A DNA stretch of 64,000 bases from Burkholderia sp. Bp9142 (GCF_003853415.1 NZ_QTPP01000021.1:1-64000); one strand, 5' to 3'; positions 36,416 to 46,597 are shown, counted from the first letter of the stretch. The notes: a model not told the origin generated them from the letters alone. Made by a program: numbers and translations.

Positions 36416-37915
36416 TTACTTCTGGGCCGGGCGCGGGCGCACCGGCACGAACTGCGTGTTGTCGCCGCGCCGCACGAGCACTGCGACCGCCTTCTGCGGA
36501 TCAAGCTGCGCGGTCACTTCGGCGAACTGCTTCGCGCTCGTGATGTCGGTGTCGCCGACGCGCAGCACGATGTCGCCGCGCTGCAGGCCCGCCCGCGCCG
36601 CCGGGCCGTCGACACCGTCGATCTGCACGCCGTTCTTCAGCTTCAGCGACTTCATCTGATCCGCCGGAATGTCGCTGACCGTCAAGCCGAGCGAATTGGC
36701 CTGGCGCGGCTTCTGCGGCGCGTTCTTGCGCTGCTCGGCCTTCACCGTCGTCTCTGCCGGCGTCTCGGCGATCGTGATCGGCAGATCGCGCGCCTGACCC
36801 TTGCGCCACACGCTCACGGTCGCCTTGGTGCCCGGCTTCGTGTCGCCGACCATGCGCGGCAGATCCGACGCCGCATCGACCGGCCGGCCGTTGAACTTCA
36901 GGATGATGTCGCCCGGCTGGATGCCCGCCTTGTCGGCCGGACCGCCCGGCTCGACGCTGCTGACCAGCGCGCCCTCCGCCTTCGGCAGCCCGATCGAGTC
37001 GGCCACGTCCTTCGTCACCTCGCCGATCGCCACCGCGATGCGGCCGCGCGTGACCTTGCCGGTTGCCTTCAGCTGGTCGGCCACGCGCATCGCCTCGTCG
37101 ATCGGAATCGCGAACGAAATGCCCATGAACCCGCCGGTGCGGCTGTAGATCTGCGAGTTGATGCCGATCACCTCGCCCTGCATGTTGATCAGCGGGCCGC
37201 CCGAATTGCCGGGGTTCACCGCGACGTCGGTCTGGATGAACGGCAGATAGTCGCCCGTGTTGCGGCTCTTCGAACTGACGATGCCGGCCGTCACGGTGTT
37301 GTCGAGGCCGAACGGCGAGCCGATCGCGACGACCCACTCGCCGACGCGCACCTTGTTCGAATCGCCGATCGCGACGACCGGGAGGCTGGACGCCTGGATC
37401 TTGACCACCGCGACGTCCGTGCGGTCGTCGACGCCGATCAGCTTCGCCTTGAATTCGCGCTTGTCGGTCAGCGTCACGTAGATGGTGTCCGCATCGTCGA
37501 CGACGTGCGCGTTGGTCATCACGTAACCGTCTGCCGACACGATGAAGCCCGAACCGACACCGCGGTTCTGCTCGGTGTCGGGCGGATTGTCCGGCGCCGG
37601 CGCGTTCTTCGGGTTGCCGTTGCCGCCACCGTTGCCGGGCGCCTGCGGCAGCGGAATGCCGAAGAAGCGCCGGAAGAATTCCGACATGTCGCCGTTGTCG
37701 AAGCCCGGCGGGAGCCCGCCGCGCGGGCCAGGCATCGGCACGTTCGCGGTGGTCCGGATGTTCACGACGGCCGGGCCGACCTTCTCGACCAGATCGGCGA
37801 AGTCGGGAAGGCTGGCAGCGGGAGGCGTGACAGCGGCCGCGGTTTGCGGGACGAGCGGCAGGCAGGCCCACAGCGCCGCCGCCGCGAGCACTTTGCGCAG
37901 CGTGAGTTTCGTCAT
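36416..37915 (-). CDS. mucD: Periplasmic serine protease DegP/MucD
   Basis: This 499-residue HtrA-type protease degrades misfolded envelope proteins. A signal peptide (LTLRKVLAAAALWACLPLVP) is followed by the protease domain with the triad His in MTNAHVVDD, Asp in DDRTDVAVVKI and Ser in GNSGGPL near residue 238. Two PDZ domains follow (from about 280 and 400). It sits downstream of rseB, as mucD does in the Pseudomonas algU-mucABCD cluster. Confidence 0.96.
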   Translation of the reverse strand: MTKLTLRKVLAAAALWACLPLVPQTAAAVTPPAASLPDFADLVEKVGPAVVNIRTTANVPMPGPRGGLPPGFDNGDMSEFFRRFFGIPLPQAPGNGGGNGNPKNAPAPDNPPDTEQNRGVGSGFIVSADGYVMTNAHVVDDADTIYVTLTDKREFKAKLIGVDDRTDVAVVKIQASSLPVVAIGDSNKVRVGEWVVAIGSPFGLDNTVTAGIVSSKSRNTGDYLPFIQTDVAVNPGNSGGPLINMQGEVIGINSQIYSRTGGFMGISFAIPIDEAMRVADQLKATGKVTRGRIAVAIGEVTKDVADSIGLPKAEGALVSSVEPGGPADKAGIQPGDIILKFNGRPVDAASDLPRMVGDTKPGTKATVSVWRKGQARDLPITIAETPAETTVKAEQRKNAPQKPRQANSLGLTVSDIPADQMKSLKLKNGVQIDGVDGPAARAGLQRGDIVLRVGDTDITSAKQFAEVTAQLDPQKAVAVLVRRGDNTQFVPVRPRPAQK

Positions 37916-37931
37916 GTCGGAAGCCGTAGCG

Positions 37932-38984
37932 TTACTTGGAAGCCTTGTATTCTATGGCAGACGCGAACTGCTGCAACGTGGCCGGCGGCACTTCGCCGAG
38001 CACGGTGATCCAGTAGTCGCCGCGGCGCTTCACGAGAACGTGGGTCGCGCCGGTGCTGCCCGCGCCTTCCTTGCGCGTGTTCTTTTCGGCGGGCTCGATG
38101 AAGACGGAGATCGTCGCGAGCCCGTCGGTGAAGACGGCCTGGTCGACCGCGATCGGTGGATCGCCGGCGTCGCGCGCGGCCATCGGCCGGCGCACCTCGC
38201 GAATCTTCCGGAAGCCGGCGATGGTCGGCGCGATCTGCCAGCCCTGCGCTTCCATGTCGACCGTCGCGACCGGCGGACGGACCACCGTCCAGCCGCTCAG
38301 GTTCCGCATGCCGGCCGCGATCGCGGACTTGTCGCCGGTCGCGCCACCCGTCTGCAGTTGCGAGAACGCGACCTGCTCGAGCACGTGATCGCTTGCATCG
38401 AGCGTCTGCGAACGCAGCAGCAGCCCGGTACGGGCGTCGGCCCACAGCTTGTACGTGAAGCGGTATGCATCCTTCGGCACGAGCTCGACCACCTGCGCGT
38501 CGATCCCTGCCACACGGTCCTTGCCGAGCAGCTTCGCGTCATAAACGGACATCACGTGCTCGCCGCCCGCGCCGAGCAGCGCGGGGAACGAATCGCGCGT
38601 CTGGCGGCGCTCGACCACGCACAGCTTGCGCTCGGGCACGAACGTGTAAAGCTCGTCGTTATGCCGCAGGACCTTGCGCGGCTTGCCGTCGAGCGACTCG
38701 ATCCGCTCGAACTCGCCGTCCCGGGACGCGACGTGCGCGATGCGCGACGACTGGACATAACCGCCGCGCTGGTAGACGAACGTACCCTCGTAGCTCTGCT
38801 GCTGCGCCGCCTGCTGGATGCGGTCGAGCCAGTCCGCCGCACCCTTGCGGGTGGCGACGGGGTCGTCCGGTTGCTGGGCGCTGGCTGGGACGGATTGAAC
38901 GGACAACAGGGCGGCTGCGCAAAGCAGGAGGGCCGGCAGCCGCTTCCATCCGGAGATGGTGTGATTCAACTGCAATGTCCGCAT
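37932..38984 (-). CDS. rseB: Sigma-E regulatory protein RseB/MucB
   Basis: This 350-residue periplasmic protein protects the anti-sigma factor RseA from proteolysis and senses lipopolysaccharide or mislocalised lipids. A signal peptide (LPALLLCAAALLSVQSVPASA) ends near residue 36. The LolA-like N-domain contains YEGTFVYQRGGYVQSSRIAH, and the C-domain begins near 215. It is positioned between rseA and mucD with short gaps (5 and 16 bases), forming one operon. Confidence 0.95.
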   Translation of the reverse strand: MRTLQLNHTISGWKRLPALLLCAAALLSVQSVPASAQQPDDPVATRKGAADWLDRIQQAAQQQSYEGTFVYQRGGYVQSSRIAHVASRDGEFERIESLDGKPRKVLRHNDELYTFVPERKLCVVERRQTRDSFPALLGAGGEHVMSVYDAKLLGKDRVAGIDAQVVELVPKDAYRFTYKLWADARTGLLLRSQTLDASDHVLEQVAFSQLQTGGATGDKSAIAAGMRNLSGWTVVRPPVATVDMEAQGWQIAPTIAGFRKIREVRRPMAARDAGDPPIAVDQAVFTDGLATISVFIEPAEKNTRKEGAGSTGATHVLVKRRGDYWITVLGEVPPATLQQFASAIEYKASK

Positions 38985-38989
38985 CGGGT

Positions 38990-39607
38990 TTATTGGCCTG
39001 GCGTGGTGGTCACGGCAGCGCGGATCAGCGGCATCGAGCCCGTGACGACGGGCTGCTGAGCGAATTGCTGGTGCGCTTCAAGGTATTGGTCGAGACTTGC
39101 GTCGCGAATGATGTTGACGTCCTGCAGGCCCGGCTGCGCCGATGCCTGCGCAACCGTCACGCGCTGCAGGCTGCCGCTCTGCGGCGCGCCTGTCGATGCG
39201 ACCTGGACGGCGCCCGGCACACCGGCCGTCTGCATTTGCGGGACGACGATCCACGTCAGCGTGGCGGCCGCGGCGGCCACCGCGAACGCGGGCACGACAC
39301 GGCGGCGCAGCGACAGCAGCTTGCGCGCGACCGGCGCGGCAGCCGGCGCGAGCAGGTGCGGCTCGCTTTCGAGCGCGGCCGACATGCGCGCGGTAAACGC
39401 GACGCTCAGCGCGGGCGACAGCGCGAGCTCGTCCGAGCGCAGCGCATCGCCGATCAGGTGGTAATGGGCCCACGCAGCGCGATCCGCGCGGTCGAGCTCA
39501 GCCAGAAACTGCCCGTGTTCCGGGCCGTCGAACAGTTCACCGTCGACCAGAGCGGAAAGGCGCTCGCCGCGCGAGCACGCTTGCGACTGCGTATTGACCG
39601 ACCCCAT
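38990..39607 (-). CDS. rseA: Sigma-E anti-sigma factor RseA/MucA
   Basis: This inner-membrane protein of about 205 residues holds RpoE inactive until stress proteolysis. The cytoplasmic anti-sigma domain is at the N-terminus (RGERLSALVDGELFDGPEHG). A transmembrane helix is near residues 100-118 (VVPAFAVAAAAATLTWIV), and the periplasmic tail binds RseB. Two in-frame ATGs (39619 and 39607) are possible; 39607 has a GGGGAG site just upstream. Confidence 0.92.
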   Translation of the reverse strand: MGSVNTQSQACSRGERLSALVDGELFDGPEHGQFLAELDRADRAAWAHYHLIGDALRSDELALSPALSVAFTARMSAALESEPHLLAPAAAPVARKLLSLRRRVVPAFAVAAAAATLTWIVVPQMQTAGVPGAVQVASTGAPQSGSLQRVTVAQASAQPGLQDVNIIRDASLDQYLEAHQQFAQQPVVTGSMPLIRAAVTTTPGQ

Positions 39608-39695
39608 GATGCTCCCCATCTTGCACACACCCCGTCGTGATTTCACGACTCTATCCGTAACTAGACCCCGACCCGCGTCGTTGCACCCGTCGCGC

Positions 39696-40295
39696 TTACC
39701 AGCGCTTGCCTTCGGGCGTATCGAGCAGCGGACGCAATTTCGCAGCGATTGCCTCGCGCGCCCGGAAGATCCGCGACCGGACCGTCCCGATCGGACAATC
39801 CATCATTTCCGCGATCTCTTCGTAGCTCAGTCCCTCGATCTCGCGCAGCGTAATCGCCTGGCGCAGTTCTTCGGGCAGGACGGCCATTGCAGCGTTGACC
39901 GTCTCGGCAATCTGCTTGCTCATCAACATCGACTCAGGCGTGTTGATATCCCTTAGTTGGTCTGCGTCGGAGAAAGTTTCCGCTTCCTCGGCATCGGCCT
40001 CGGTGGAGGTCGGTGCCCGGCGGCCCTGCGTCGCAAGGTAGTTCTTCGCCGTATTGACGGCAATCCGGTACAACCACGTGTAGAACGCCGACTCGCCGCG
40101 AAATTGCGGCAGTGCACGATACGCCTTGATGAACGCGTCCTGGGCCACATCCTCGACCTCGGCGGGATCGCGCACGAGGCGCGAGATCAGCCGAATGATC
40201 TTGCGGTGGTATTTGGAGACCAGGAGTTCGAACGCTGCCTTGTCGCCTTTCTGTACGCGCTCGACCAGAGCCTGATCGATTTCTTTTTCACTCAC
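39696..40295 (-). CDS. rpoE: Extracytoplasmic sigma factor RpoE/AlgU
   Basis: This 199-residue sigma factor directs the envelope-stress response. Region 2 reads DVAQDAFIKAYRALPQFRGE with AFYTWLYRIAVNTAKNYL. Region 4 includes LREIEGLSYEEIAEMMDCPI then GTVRSRIFRAREAI. It starts at GTG with a weak ribosome site. It begins the operon rpoE-rseA-rseB-mucD-glutaredoxin, likely autoregulated. An inverted repeat lies just upstream at 40327-40347. Confidence 0.98.
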   Translation of the reverse strand: MSEKEIDQALVERVQKGDKAAFELLVSKYHRKIIRLISRLVRDPAEVEDVAQDAFIKAYRALPQFRGESAFYTWLYRIAVNTAKNYLATQGRRAPTSTEADAEEAETFSDADQLRDINTPESMLMSKQIAETVNAAMAVLPEELRQAITLREIEGLSYEEIAEMMDCPIGTVRSRIFRAREAIAAKLRPLLDTPEGKRW

Positions 40296-40326
40296 CTGAC
40301 AAATCCGTTAACTAGGGATGCAACGC

Positions 40327-40347
40327 GGAACGTTATTGTAGCGTTCC
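40327..40347 (-). promoter_or_regulatory. Inverted repeat upstream of rpoE
   Basis: GGAACG and CGTTCC flank a 9-base AT-rich centre about 30 bases upstream of the rpoE start. On the minus strand the GGAAC core resembles a sigma-E -35 element, but no convincing -10 (TCTGA-like) is seen, so its role is uncertain. Confidence 0.4.
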
Positions 40348-40386
40348 GGCGCCGGCCGCTGGTTACGGTCGGTAACCGCGCCGCCG

Positions 40387-40851
40387 TCATGCCCGCCCCG
40401 CCGTGCCCGCGGTACGCGCCAGCACGGACAGCGCGCTGAACGATGCGGCATCGAGCGCATCGGCCGGAATCAGCAGCGGCCGGGCACGCCGGGCGCCCTG
40501 CCCGACCGACAGCACGAGCAGCAGGCTGCTCCAGTGTGCATGGCCGGTCACGCGGCCCCGGGCCAGCAGGCGCCCGGTGCGGCCAAACGCCGCAATCTCC
40601 CCGAATGCATCGATCCGCAGCTCGGCCGGCAGCCGACGGGCACAGGTGCGTGCGGCACACACCGCAAGCAGTGCGGCCGTCGCCGCGGACCCGCACGCGC
40701 CGGCGGCGGCACCGGCCCGCGGCGCCCAGAACAGGTACGCGGACGCGGCAGCCGCCGCAACGAACACGGCCAGCACGACATACGACACGGCCGAGGCCCG
40801 CAACGCAAAGCGCTGCGGACGCCCGGCCGGAGCATCGAATGGACTCGTCAA
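40387..40851 (-). CDS. YgfX-like small membrane protein
   Basis: This 154-residue protein starts at TTG (40851) with a weak ribosome site. Two close helices (SYVVLAVFVAAAAASAYLFW and GSAATAALLAVCAART) precede a beta-rich C-terminus. That end contains GRVTGHAHWSSLLLVLSVGQ and LLIPADALDAASFSALSVLA, a layout like YgfX/CptA proteins. The resemblance is by topology and the L-DALD pattern only. It lies between fabF and rpoE; in E. coli, YgfX pairs with SdhE, which is not seen here. Confidence 0.75.
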   Translation of the reverse strand: MTSPFDAPAGRPQRFALRASAVSYVVLAVFVAAAAASAYLFWAPRAGAAAGACGSAATAALLAVCAARTCARRLPAELRIDAFGEIAAFGRTGRLLARGRVTGHAHWSSLLLVLSVGQGARRARPLLIPADALDAASFSALSVLARTAGTAGRA

Positions 40852-40863
40852 GCGATTTCAGCG

Positions 40864-42096
40864 TCAGACGCGCTTGAACACCAGCGTGCCGTTGGTACCG
40901 CCGAAGCCGAAGTTGTTCTTCACGGCCACGTCGATCTTCATGTCACGCGCGGTGTTCGCGCAGTAATCGAGATCGCACTCGGGATCCTGGTTGAAGATGT
41001 TGATGGTCGGCGGCGACACGTTGTTGTGCAGCGCCAGCACCGTGAACACCGACTCGAGGCCGCCCGCGCCACCCAGCAGGTGACCCGTCATCGACTTCGT
41101 CGAGTTCACGACGAGCTTGTACGCGTGCTCGCCGAATGCCGCCTTCACCGCTTCGGACTCGTTCTTGTCGCCGAGCGGCGTCGACGTGCCGTGCGCGTTC
41201 AGATACTGGACCTCGTCCGCATTCACGCCGGCGTCGCGCAGTGCCGCGACCATGCAGCGGCGCGGACCGTCCATGTTCGGCGCGGTCATATGGTACGCAT
41301 CGCCCGTCATGCCGAAGCCCGAGACTTCCGCATAGATCTTCGCGCCGCGCGCCTTGGCCGCCTCGTACTCCTCGAGCACCATCACGCCTGAACCCTCGCC
41401 CAGCACGAAGCCGTCGCGGTCCTTGTCCCACGGACGGGATGCGGTAGCCGGATCGTCGTTGCGGGTCGACAGCGCACGCGCGGCCGCGAAGCCGCCGATG
41501 CCCAGCGGCGACACCGTCGATTCGGCGCCGCCCGCGACCATCACGTCGGCATCGCCGGCCTGGATCAGGCGTGCCGCGAGGCCGATGCTGTGCAGACCGG
41601 TCGTGCAGGCCGTCACGGCCGCGAGGTTCGGGCCCTTCAGGCCGAACATGATGCTCAGGTGACCCGAGATCATGTTGATGATCGAACCCGGCACGAAGAA
41701 CGGCGAAATCCGGCGTGCGCCGCGATCGACGTAGGTCTGGTGCGTGTCTTCGATCATCGGCAGGCCGCCGATGCCGGAGCCGACCAGCACGCCGATGCGT
41801 TCCGCATTGGCTTCGTTCACTTCGAGGCCGCTGTCCCGGATTGCCTGGACGCCGGCTGCGATGCCGTAATGGATGAACGTATCCATGTTGCGGGCTTCCT
41901 TCGCGGGAATGTATTCCTCGGCGCTGAAACCCTTCACCTCGCCCGCGAAATGCACGGCGAGGTTCGACGGATCGAACTTCGTGACGGTGGCGATGCCGGA
42001 CTTGCCGGCGACGAGATTGGCCCAGCCGTCGGCAACATTATTGCCAACGGGCGAAATCAGCCCCAGGCCTGTAACGACAACACGACGGCGGCTCAC
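40864..42096 (-). CDS. fabF: 3-oxoacyl-ACP synthase II FabF
   Basis: This 410-residue condensing enzyme elongates acyl-ACP and controls unsaturated chain elongation. The nucleophile Cys is in [10 protein letters not shown] near residue 162, the two His residues in [11 protein letters not shown] near 302 and [11 protein letters not shown] near 339. The GTG start at 42096 has AAGAGGT upstream, chosen over a longer frame from 42129. It ends the fab cluster, separated from acpP by a terminator. Confidence 0.97.
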   Translation of the reverse strand: MSRRRVVVTGLGLISPVGNNVADGWANLVAGKSGIATVTKFDPSNLAVHFAGEVKGFSAEEYIPAKEARNMDTFIHYGIAAGVQAIRDSGLEVNEANAERIGVLVGSGIGGLPMIEDTHQTYVDRGARRISPFFVPGSIINMISGHLSIMFGLKGPNLAAVTACTTGLHSIGLAARLIQAGDADVMVAGGAESTVSPLGIGGFAAARALSTRNDDPATASRPWDKDRDGFVLGEGSGVMVLEEYEAAKARGAKIYAEVSGFGMTGDAYHMTAPNMDGPRRCMVAALRDAGVNADEVQYLNAHGTSTPLGDKNESEAVKAAFGEHAYKLVVNSTKSMTGHLLGGAGGLESVFTVLALHNNVSPPTINIFNQDPECDLDYCANTARDMKIDVAVKNNFGFGGTNGTLVFKRV

Positions 42097-42120
42097 GGTA
42101 ACCTCTTTTCCATTGGATGA

Positions 42121-42173
42121 CAAAAACAAAAGCCACAGTGGCCACAGGAATCAGCCCTGCGAGCCCTGTGGCT
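42121..42173 (-). terminator. Partial terminator between acpP and fabF
   Basis: On the minus strand, stem AGCCACAG (left) / CTGTGGCT (right) is followed by TTTTGTTTTTG. It lies about 85 bases after acpP and could lower fabF transcription relative to acpP. Confidence 0.8.
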
Positions 42174-42258
42174 GTTAGTCCGTCCGGCGCGAATGCCGGC
42201 AGGATGGTGCGTCAATCGCGAAGATCGCGGCGACGTGGCGGACAAGCGCGAAAGGCGC

Positions 42259-42498
42259 TTACGCCTTGACGTTTGCGCGAGCGTAGTCGATCGCTTGCTG
42301 AACGGTCGTGATCTTCTCTGCTTCTTCGTCCGGGATTTCCATGCCGAACTCGTCTTCGAGCGCCATCACCAGTTCGACCGTGTCGAGCGAATCCGCGCCC
42401 AGGTCGTTCACGAACGATGCTTCGTTCTTGATCTCGGCTTCAGCGACGCCCAGTTGTTCAGCGACGATCTTCTTGACACGTTGTTCGATGTTATCCAT
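42259..42498 (-). CDS. acpP: Acyl carrier protein
   Basis: This 79-residue four-helix carrier has the phosphopantetheine Ser in [16 protein letters not shown] (Ser near residue 37). GGAGGGG sits upstream of the ATG. It is activated by AcpS (29183). It is typically among the most abundant proteins, fitting the strong ribosome site and downstream terminator. Confidence 0.99.
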
Positions 42499-42643
42499 TA
42501 CCCCTCCGAGGGAAAGTTCAGATTTACAAGTGCGCGCATTTTATCAGGTTTGCTGCCGGCAAAAACGCGCGTTGGCTTGATGGCCGATCAAGCGCCGATC
42601 CGCCTGAAAAACGGGATACGGCGCGGATGTTAAACGAAAATCC

Positions 42644-43393
42644 TTACGACATGTACATGCCGCCGTTCACATGCAGCGTCGTGCCGGTGATGTAGCCGGC
42701 CTGCGGCGAGGCGAGGAACGCGACGGCATGGGCGATGTCTTCCGGGCTGCCGAGGCGGCCGAGCGGAATCTGGGTCTTGAGCGCGGTCTGCTGTTCTTCC
42801 GGCAGCGTCTTCGTCATGTCGGTGTCGATGAAGCCCGGCGCGACGCAGTTCACCGTGATGCCGCGGCTGCCGATCTCGCGTGCGAGCGCACGGGTCATGC
42901 CCGCGACGCCGGCCTTCGCGGCCGCGTAGTTGGCCTGGCCCGGGTTGCCGGCCGAGCCGACCACCGACGTGATGTTGATGATGCGGCCGCCGCGGGCCTT
43001 CATCATCGGGCGCAGCACCGCACGCGACAGGCGGAACACCGACTTCAGGTTGGTGTCGATCACCGCATCCCAGTCCTCGTCCTTCATCCGCATCGCGAGC
43101 TGGTCCTGCGTGATCCCGGCGTTGTTGACGAGCACGTGGAGCGCGCCGAATTCCTTCACGGTCGCGTCGATCAGCGCTTCGGCAGCCGCCGCGTCGTTGA
43201 CGTTCAGCACCGCGCCGCGGCCCGTCACGCCCGCTTCCGCGAACCCGGCGGTAATCGCGGCGGCGCCCGATTCGCTCGTCGCCGTGCCGATCACCGTCGC
43301 GCCCAGGCGCGCGAGTTCGAGCGCGATCGCCCGGCCGATGCCGCGCGAAGCGCCGGTCACGATCGCGACCTGTTTATCGAGAGTCTTTTCCAT
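42644..43393 (-). CDS. fabG: 3-oxoacyl-ACP reductase FabG
   Basis: This 249-residue short-chain dehydrogenase reduces beta-ketoacyl-ACP with NADPH. TGASRGIGRAIAL near residue 14 binds cofactor, and the Ser-Tyr-Lys triad appears as TSVVGSAGNPGQANYAAAK near residues 142-160. It lies between fabD and acpP, with the typical fabHDG-acpP-fabF order. Confidence 0.98.
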   Translation of the reverse strand: MEKTLDKQVAIVTGASRGIGRAIALELARLGATVIGTATSESGAAAITAGFAEAGVTGRGAVLNVNDAAAAEALIDATVKEFGALHVLVNNAGITQDQLAMRMKDEDWDAVIDTNLKSVFRLSRAVLRPMMKARGGRIINITSVVGSAGNPGQANYAAAKAGVAGMTRALAREIGSRGITVNCVAPGFIDTDMTKTLPEEQQTALKTQIPLGRLGSPEDIAHAVAFLASPQAGYITGTTLHVNGGMYMS

Positions 43394-43429
43394 GAATCGA
43401 ATATCCGTCTCTTGAGGAAAGGCGCCGCG

Positions 43430-44362
43430 TCAGGCGGTCACCAGCTTCAGTGCTTCGTCGAGCGAAGCCGGATCGAACACCGATGCGCCGACCAGGTTGC
43501 CGTCGATGCGCTTCGTCAGGCCTGCCAGCACCTTGCCCGGACCGCATTCGATCACGTGCGTGACGCCCGTGCCCGCGATGTGCTGCACGCATTCGACCCA
43601 GCGCACCGGGCCTGCGGCCTGGCGCACCAGCGCATCCCTGATCGCGGCCGGATCGCTGACCACCGCGACATCGATGTTGTTGACGACCGGAATCTGCGGC
43701 GCCTTCACGTCGACGTTCGCGAGATAGTCGCGCAACTGGTCCGACGCCGGCTTGAGCAGCGACGAATGGAACGGCGCCGATACCGGCAGCGGCAGCGCGC
43801 GCTTCGCGCCCTTCGCCTTCGCGATCTCGCATGCCTTCTCGACGGCCGCCTTCGCGCCCGCGATCACGACCTGCGCCGGCGCGTTGAAGTTCACCGCCTC
43901 GACTACGCCCGCTTCCGCGGCTTCGGCACACACCGCGCGCACCGTGTCGTCGTCGAGACCCAGGATCGCGGCCATGCCGCCCTGGCCGACCGGCACGGCG
44001 GTCTGCATCGCCTGCGCGCGGAAGCGCACGAGCGGCACTGCGTCCTTGAACGCGATCGCGCCCGCAGCGACGAGCGCCGAGTATTCGCCGAGGCTGTGGC
44101 CCGCGACGATCGACGGCGCCGGGCCGCCGGCCTGCTGCCATGCGCGATAGCACGCGTAGGCGGCCGTCAGCATCACGGGCTGCGTGTTGGTGGTCAGATT
44201 CAGCTCGTCGGCCGGACCTTCGGCGATCAGCTTGCCGAGATCCTGATTGAGTGCATCGGATGCTTCCTGGAGCGTCTCGCGCACGACGGCCAGGTCGGCG
44301 AATGCATTGAGCATGCCGACCGACTGCGAGCCCTGCCCCGGAAAAACGAATGCAAATTTCAT
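43430..44362 (-). CDS. fabD: Malonyl-CoA-ACP transacylase FabD
   Basis: This 310-residue enzyme loads malonate on AcpP. The N-terminus FVFPGQGSQSVGMLN and the active-site GHSLGEYSALVAAG near residue 91 (Ser-92 region) are canonical. QTAVPVGQGGMAAILGL is the substrate loop. It is the second of the fab cluster, 36 bases before fabG. Confidence 0.98.
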   Translation of the reverse strand: MKFAFVFPGQGSQSVGMLNAFADLAVVRETLQEASDALNQDLGKLIAEGPADELNLTTNTQPVMLTAAYACYRAWQQAGGPAPSIVAGHSLGEYSALVAAGAIAFKDAVPLVRFRAQAMQTAVPVGQGGMAAILGLDDDTVRAVCAEAAEAGVVEAVNFNAPAQVVIAGAKAAVEKACEIAKAKGAKRALPLPVSAPFHSSLLKPASDQLRDYLANVDVKAPQIPVVNNIDVAVVSDPAAIRDALVRQAAGPVRWVECVQHIAGTGVTHVIECGPGKVLAGLTKRIDGNLVGASVFDPASLDEALKLVTA

Positions 44363-44447
44363 ATCGTCCCCAATTGAATCGATTCGGACGGCGCGCGCGA
44401 ACGGCGCGCCGGTTCGGGATCCGCGTGCAGCGCTCGCGCGCCGCGGA

Positions 44448-45437
44448 TCAGAAGCGGAAGACCGACGCGCCCCAGGTGAAGCCGCCGCCGACGCCTTCGA
44501 TCAGCACGTGCTGGCCGCGCTGGATGCGGCCGTCGCGCACTGCGACGTCGAGCGCCAGCGGGATCGATGCCGCCGACGTATTGCCGTGCTGGTCGACCGT
44601 CACGACCATGCGCTCCTGCGGCAGGCCGAGCTTGCGGCAGGTGCTGGTCATGATGCGGATGTTGGCCTGGTGCGGAATCAGCCAGTCGACCTGCTCGGGT
44701 GCGAGATTCGCCTTGGCGAGCGCCTCGATCGCGACCTTTTCGAGCACGTTGACCGCGAGCTTGAACACGGCCTGCCCGTCCATGTACAGGAACGCGCTGC
44801 CGTCGATCACGCCGCGATTGACGTTGCCCGGCGTGCAGAGGATGTTCGAATAGCTGCCGTCCGCGTGCAGTGCGCTGCCGAGCACGCCCGGCTCGTCCGA
44901 CGCGGACAGGATCACCGCGCCCGCGCCGTCGCCGAACAGCACGCAGGTCGTGCGGTCCTTGAAGTCGAGAATGCGCGAGAACGTCTCCGCGCCGATGACG
45001 AGCGCCGTACGGTGCTGGCCGCTGCGGATGAAGCTGTCGGCCGTCGCCATCGCATAGGCAAAGCCCGAGCACACGGCCTGCACGTCGAATGCCGCGCCGC
45101 CGTTCTTGATGCCGAGCTTGTTCTGCAGCAGGCATGCCGTGCTGGGGAACACGAAATCAGGGGTCGAAGTCGCGACGATGATCAGGTCGATCGACTGCGG
45201 ATCGATGTCGGCCGCCTCGATCGCACGACGCGCCGCTTCGAGCGCGAGATCGCTCGTCGTGACGTCCGGTGCGGCGAAATGGCGCGCATGGATGCCCGTG
45301 CGCGCAACGATCCACTCATCGCTCGTCTCGATGCCTTCCTTCGCGAGACGATCGGCGAGCTGCTGGTTCGTGACGCGGTCGGGCGGCAGGTAGCTGCCCG
45401 TGCCGAGCACGCGGGAATAGAGAGTCGATTGGGCCAT
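44448..45437 (-). CDS. fabH: 3-oxoacyl-ACP synthase III FabH
   Basis: This 329-residue enzyme starts fatty-acid synthesis by condensing acetyl-CoA with malonyl-ACP. The Cys is in [15 protein letters not shown] near residue 122, His in [12 protein letters not shown] near 256 and Asn in [13 protein letters not shown] near 286. Its ATG directly follows the plsX stop codon with no gap, so translation is coupled. Confidence 0.98.
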   Translation of the reverse strand: MAQSTLYSRVLGTGSYLPPDRVTNQQLADRLAKEGIETSDEWIVARTGIHARHFAAPDVTTSDLALEAARRAIEAADIDPQSIDLIIVATSTPDFVFPSTACLLQNKLGIKNGGAAFDVQAVCSGFAYAMATADSFIRSGQHRTALVIGAETFSRILDFKDRTTCVLFGDGAGAVILSASDEPGVLGSALHADGSYSNILCTPGNVNRGVIDGSAFLYMDGQAVFKLAVNVLEKVAIEALAKANLAPEQVDWLIPHQANIRIMTSTCRKLGLPQERMVVTVDQHGNTSAASIPLALDVAVRDGRIQRGQHVLIEGVGGGFTWGASVFRF

Positions 45438-46544
45438 TTATGCTTTAGAGGATTGCGCAGCGGAAGGTTCGGCGTGATGGCCTGCGGCCGGGCTCGTCCG
45501 GCCCGCGCCGCCCGCGTCGTGTTCGCCATCGCCGAGCGATACCGAATTGTCCGCCATCGCGCGCGTGAGGCGCTCCAGCACGCCGTTTTTGACGGCATCA
45601 TACCCGCGTTTGATCGCCCACTCAAACGCGTAGGCATCGGCCGAACCGTGGCTTTTGATCACGAGGCTCTTCAGCCCCAGCAGCGCCGCGCCGTTGTACT
45701 GGCGATGGTCGACGCGCTTCTTGAAGCGCATCAGCACCGGCAGCGCGAGCAGCGCCATCAGCTTCGACATCAGCGAACGGCCAAACTCCTCGCGGATGAT
45801 GTCGGACAGCATCTGCGCGAGCCCTTCGGACGTCTTCAGCGCGACGTTGCCGACGAAGCCGTCGCAGACGATCACGTCGACCGTACCCTTGTAGATGTCG
45901 TTGCCTTCGACGTTGCCGCGGAAATTCAGCGTGCTGGCGCGCAGCAGTTCACCTGCGCGCTTGATCGTCTCGTTGCCCTTGATGACCTCTTCGCCGATGT
46001 TCAGCAGGCCGATCGTCGGGCGCTCCTTGCCTTCGAGCGCGGCGACGAGCGCGTGCCCCATTTCCGCGAACTGCAGCAGGTGCTGCGGCTCGCAGTCGAC
46101 GTTCGCGCCGAGGTCCAGCATCATCGTGTAGCCGGTCGGATTCGGCAGCGCGAACGCGATCGCAGGCCGCTCGATGCCGGGCAGCGTCTTGAGCACATAA
46201 CGGGAAACGGCCATCAGCGCGCCGGTGTTGCCGGCGGAGATACAGGCCTGGGCCGCGCCCTCCTTGACGTGATTGAGCGCGACACGCATCGAAGAATCCT
46301 TCTTCTTGCGCAGCGCCACTTCGACAGGGTCGTCCATCGCCACGACTTCGGTGGCGGGCACGATGGTCAGCGCGGGATCGTCGAGTGCTTTCAGCTTTTT
46401 CAGCTGGGCGCGGATCGCGCTTTCGATGCCGACGAGCATCAGGTGCGCATCGGGATGCGCGCGGACGAACTTGACTGCCGCGGGAACGGTCACGGACGGG
46501 CCGTGGTCGCCTCCCATGCAATCGATTGTGAGCTTTACGGTCAT
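45438..46544 (-). CDS. plsX: Phosphate acyltransferase PlsX
   Basis: This 368-residue enzyme makes acyl-phosphate from acyl-ACP for phospholipid synthesis. The N-terminus [20 protein letters not shown] and the loop [20 protein letters not shown] are signature segments. The C-terminus has a Ser/Ala/Gly-rich extension of about 30 residues ([20 protein letters not shown]), longer than most. It follows rpmF past a terminator-like hairpin. Confidence 0.97.
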   Translation of the reverse strand: MTVKLTIDCMGGDHGPSVTVPAAVKFVRAHPDAHLMLVGIESAIRAQLKKLKALDDPALTIVPATEVVAMDDPVEVALRKKKDSSMRVALNHVKEGAAQACISAGNTGALMAVSRYVLKTLPGIERPAIAFALPNPTGYTMMLDLGANVDCEPQHLLQFAEMGHALVAALEGKERPTIGLLNIGEEVIKGNETIKRAGELLRASTLNFRGNVEGNDIYKGTVDVIVCDGFVGNVALKTSEGLAQMLSDIIREEFGRSLMSKLMALLALPVLMRFKKRVDHRQYNGAALLGLKSLVIKSHGSADAYAFEWAIKRGYDAVKNGVLERLTRAMADNSVSLGDGEHDAGGAGRTSPAAGHHAEPSAAQSSKA

Positions 46545-46567
46545 GGAATGCGACGAATTTCAGGCAC

Positions 46568-46597
46568 AAAAAAGCGGCAGTTGAATGCCGCCTTTTT
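46568..46597 (-). terminator. Terminator between rpmF and plsX
   Basis: The stem GCGGCA gttgaa TGCCGC is flanked by A-run on one side and T-run on the other. It may dampen read-through from the ribosomal gene into the lipid genes. Confidence 0.85.
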
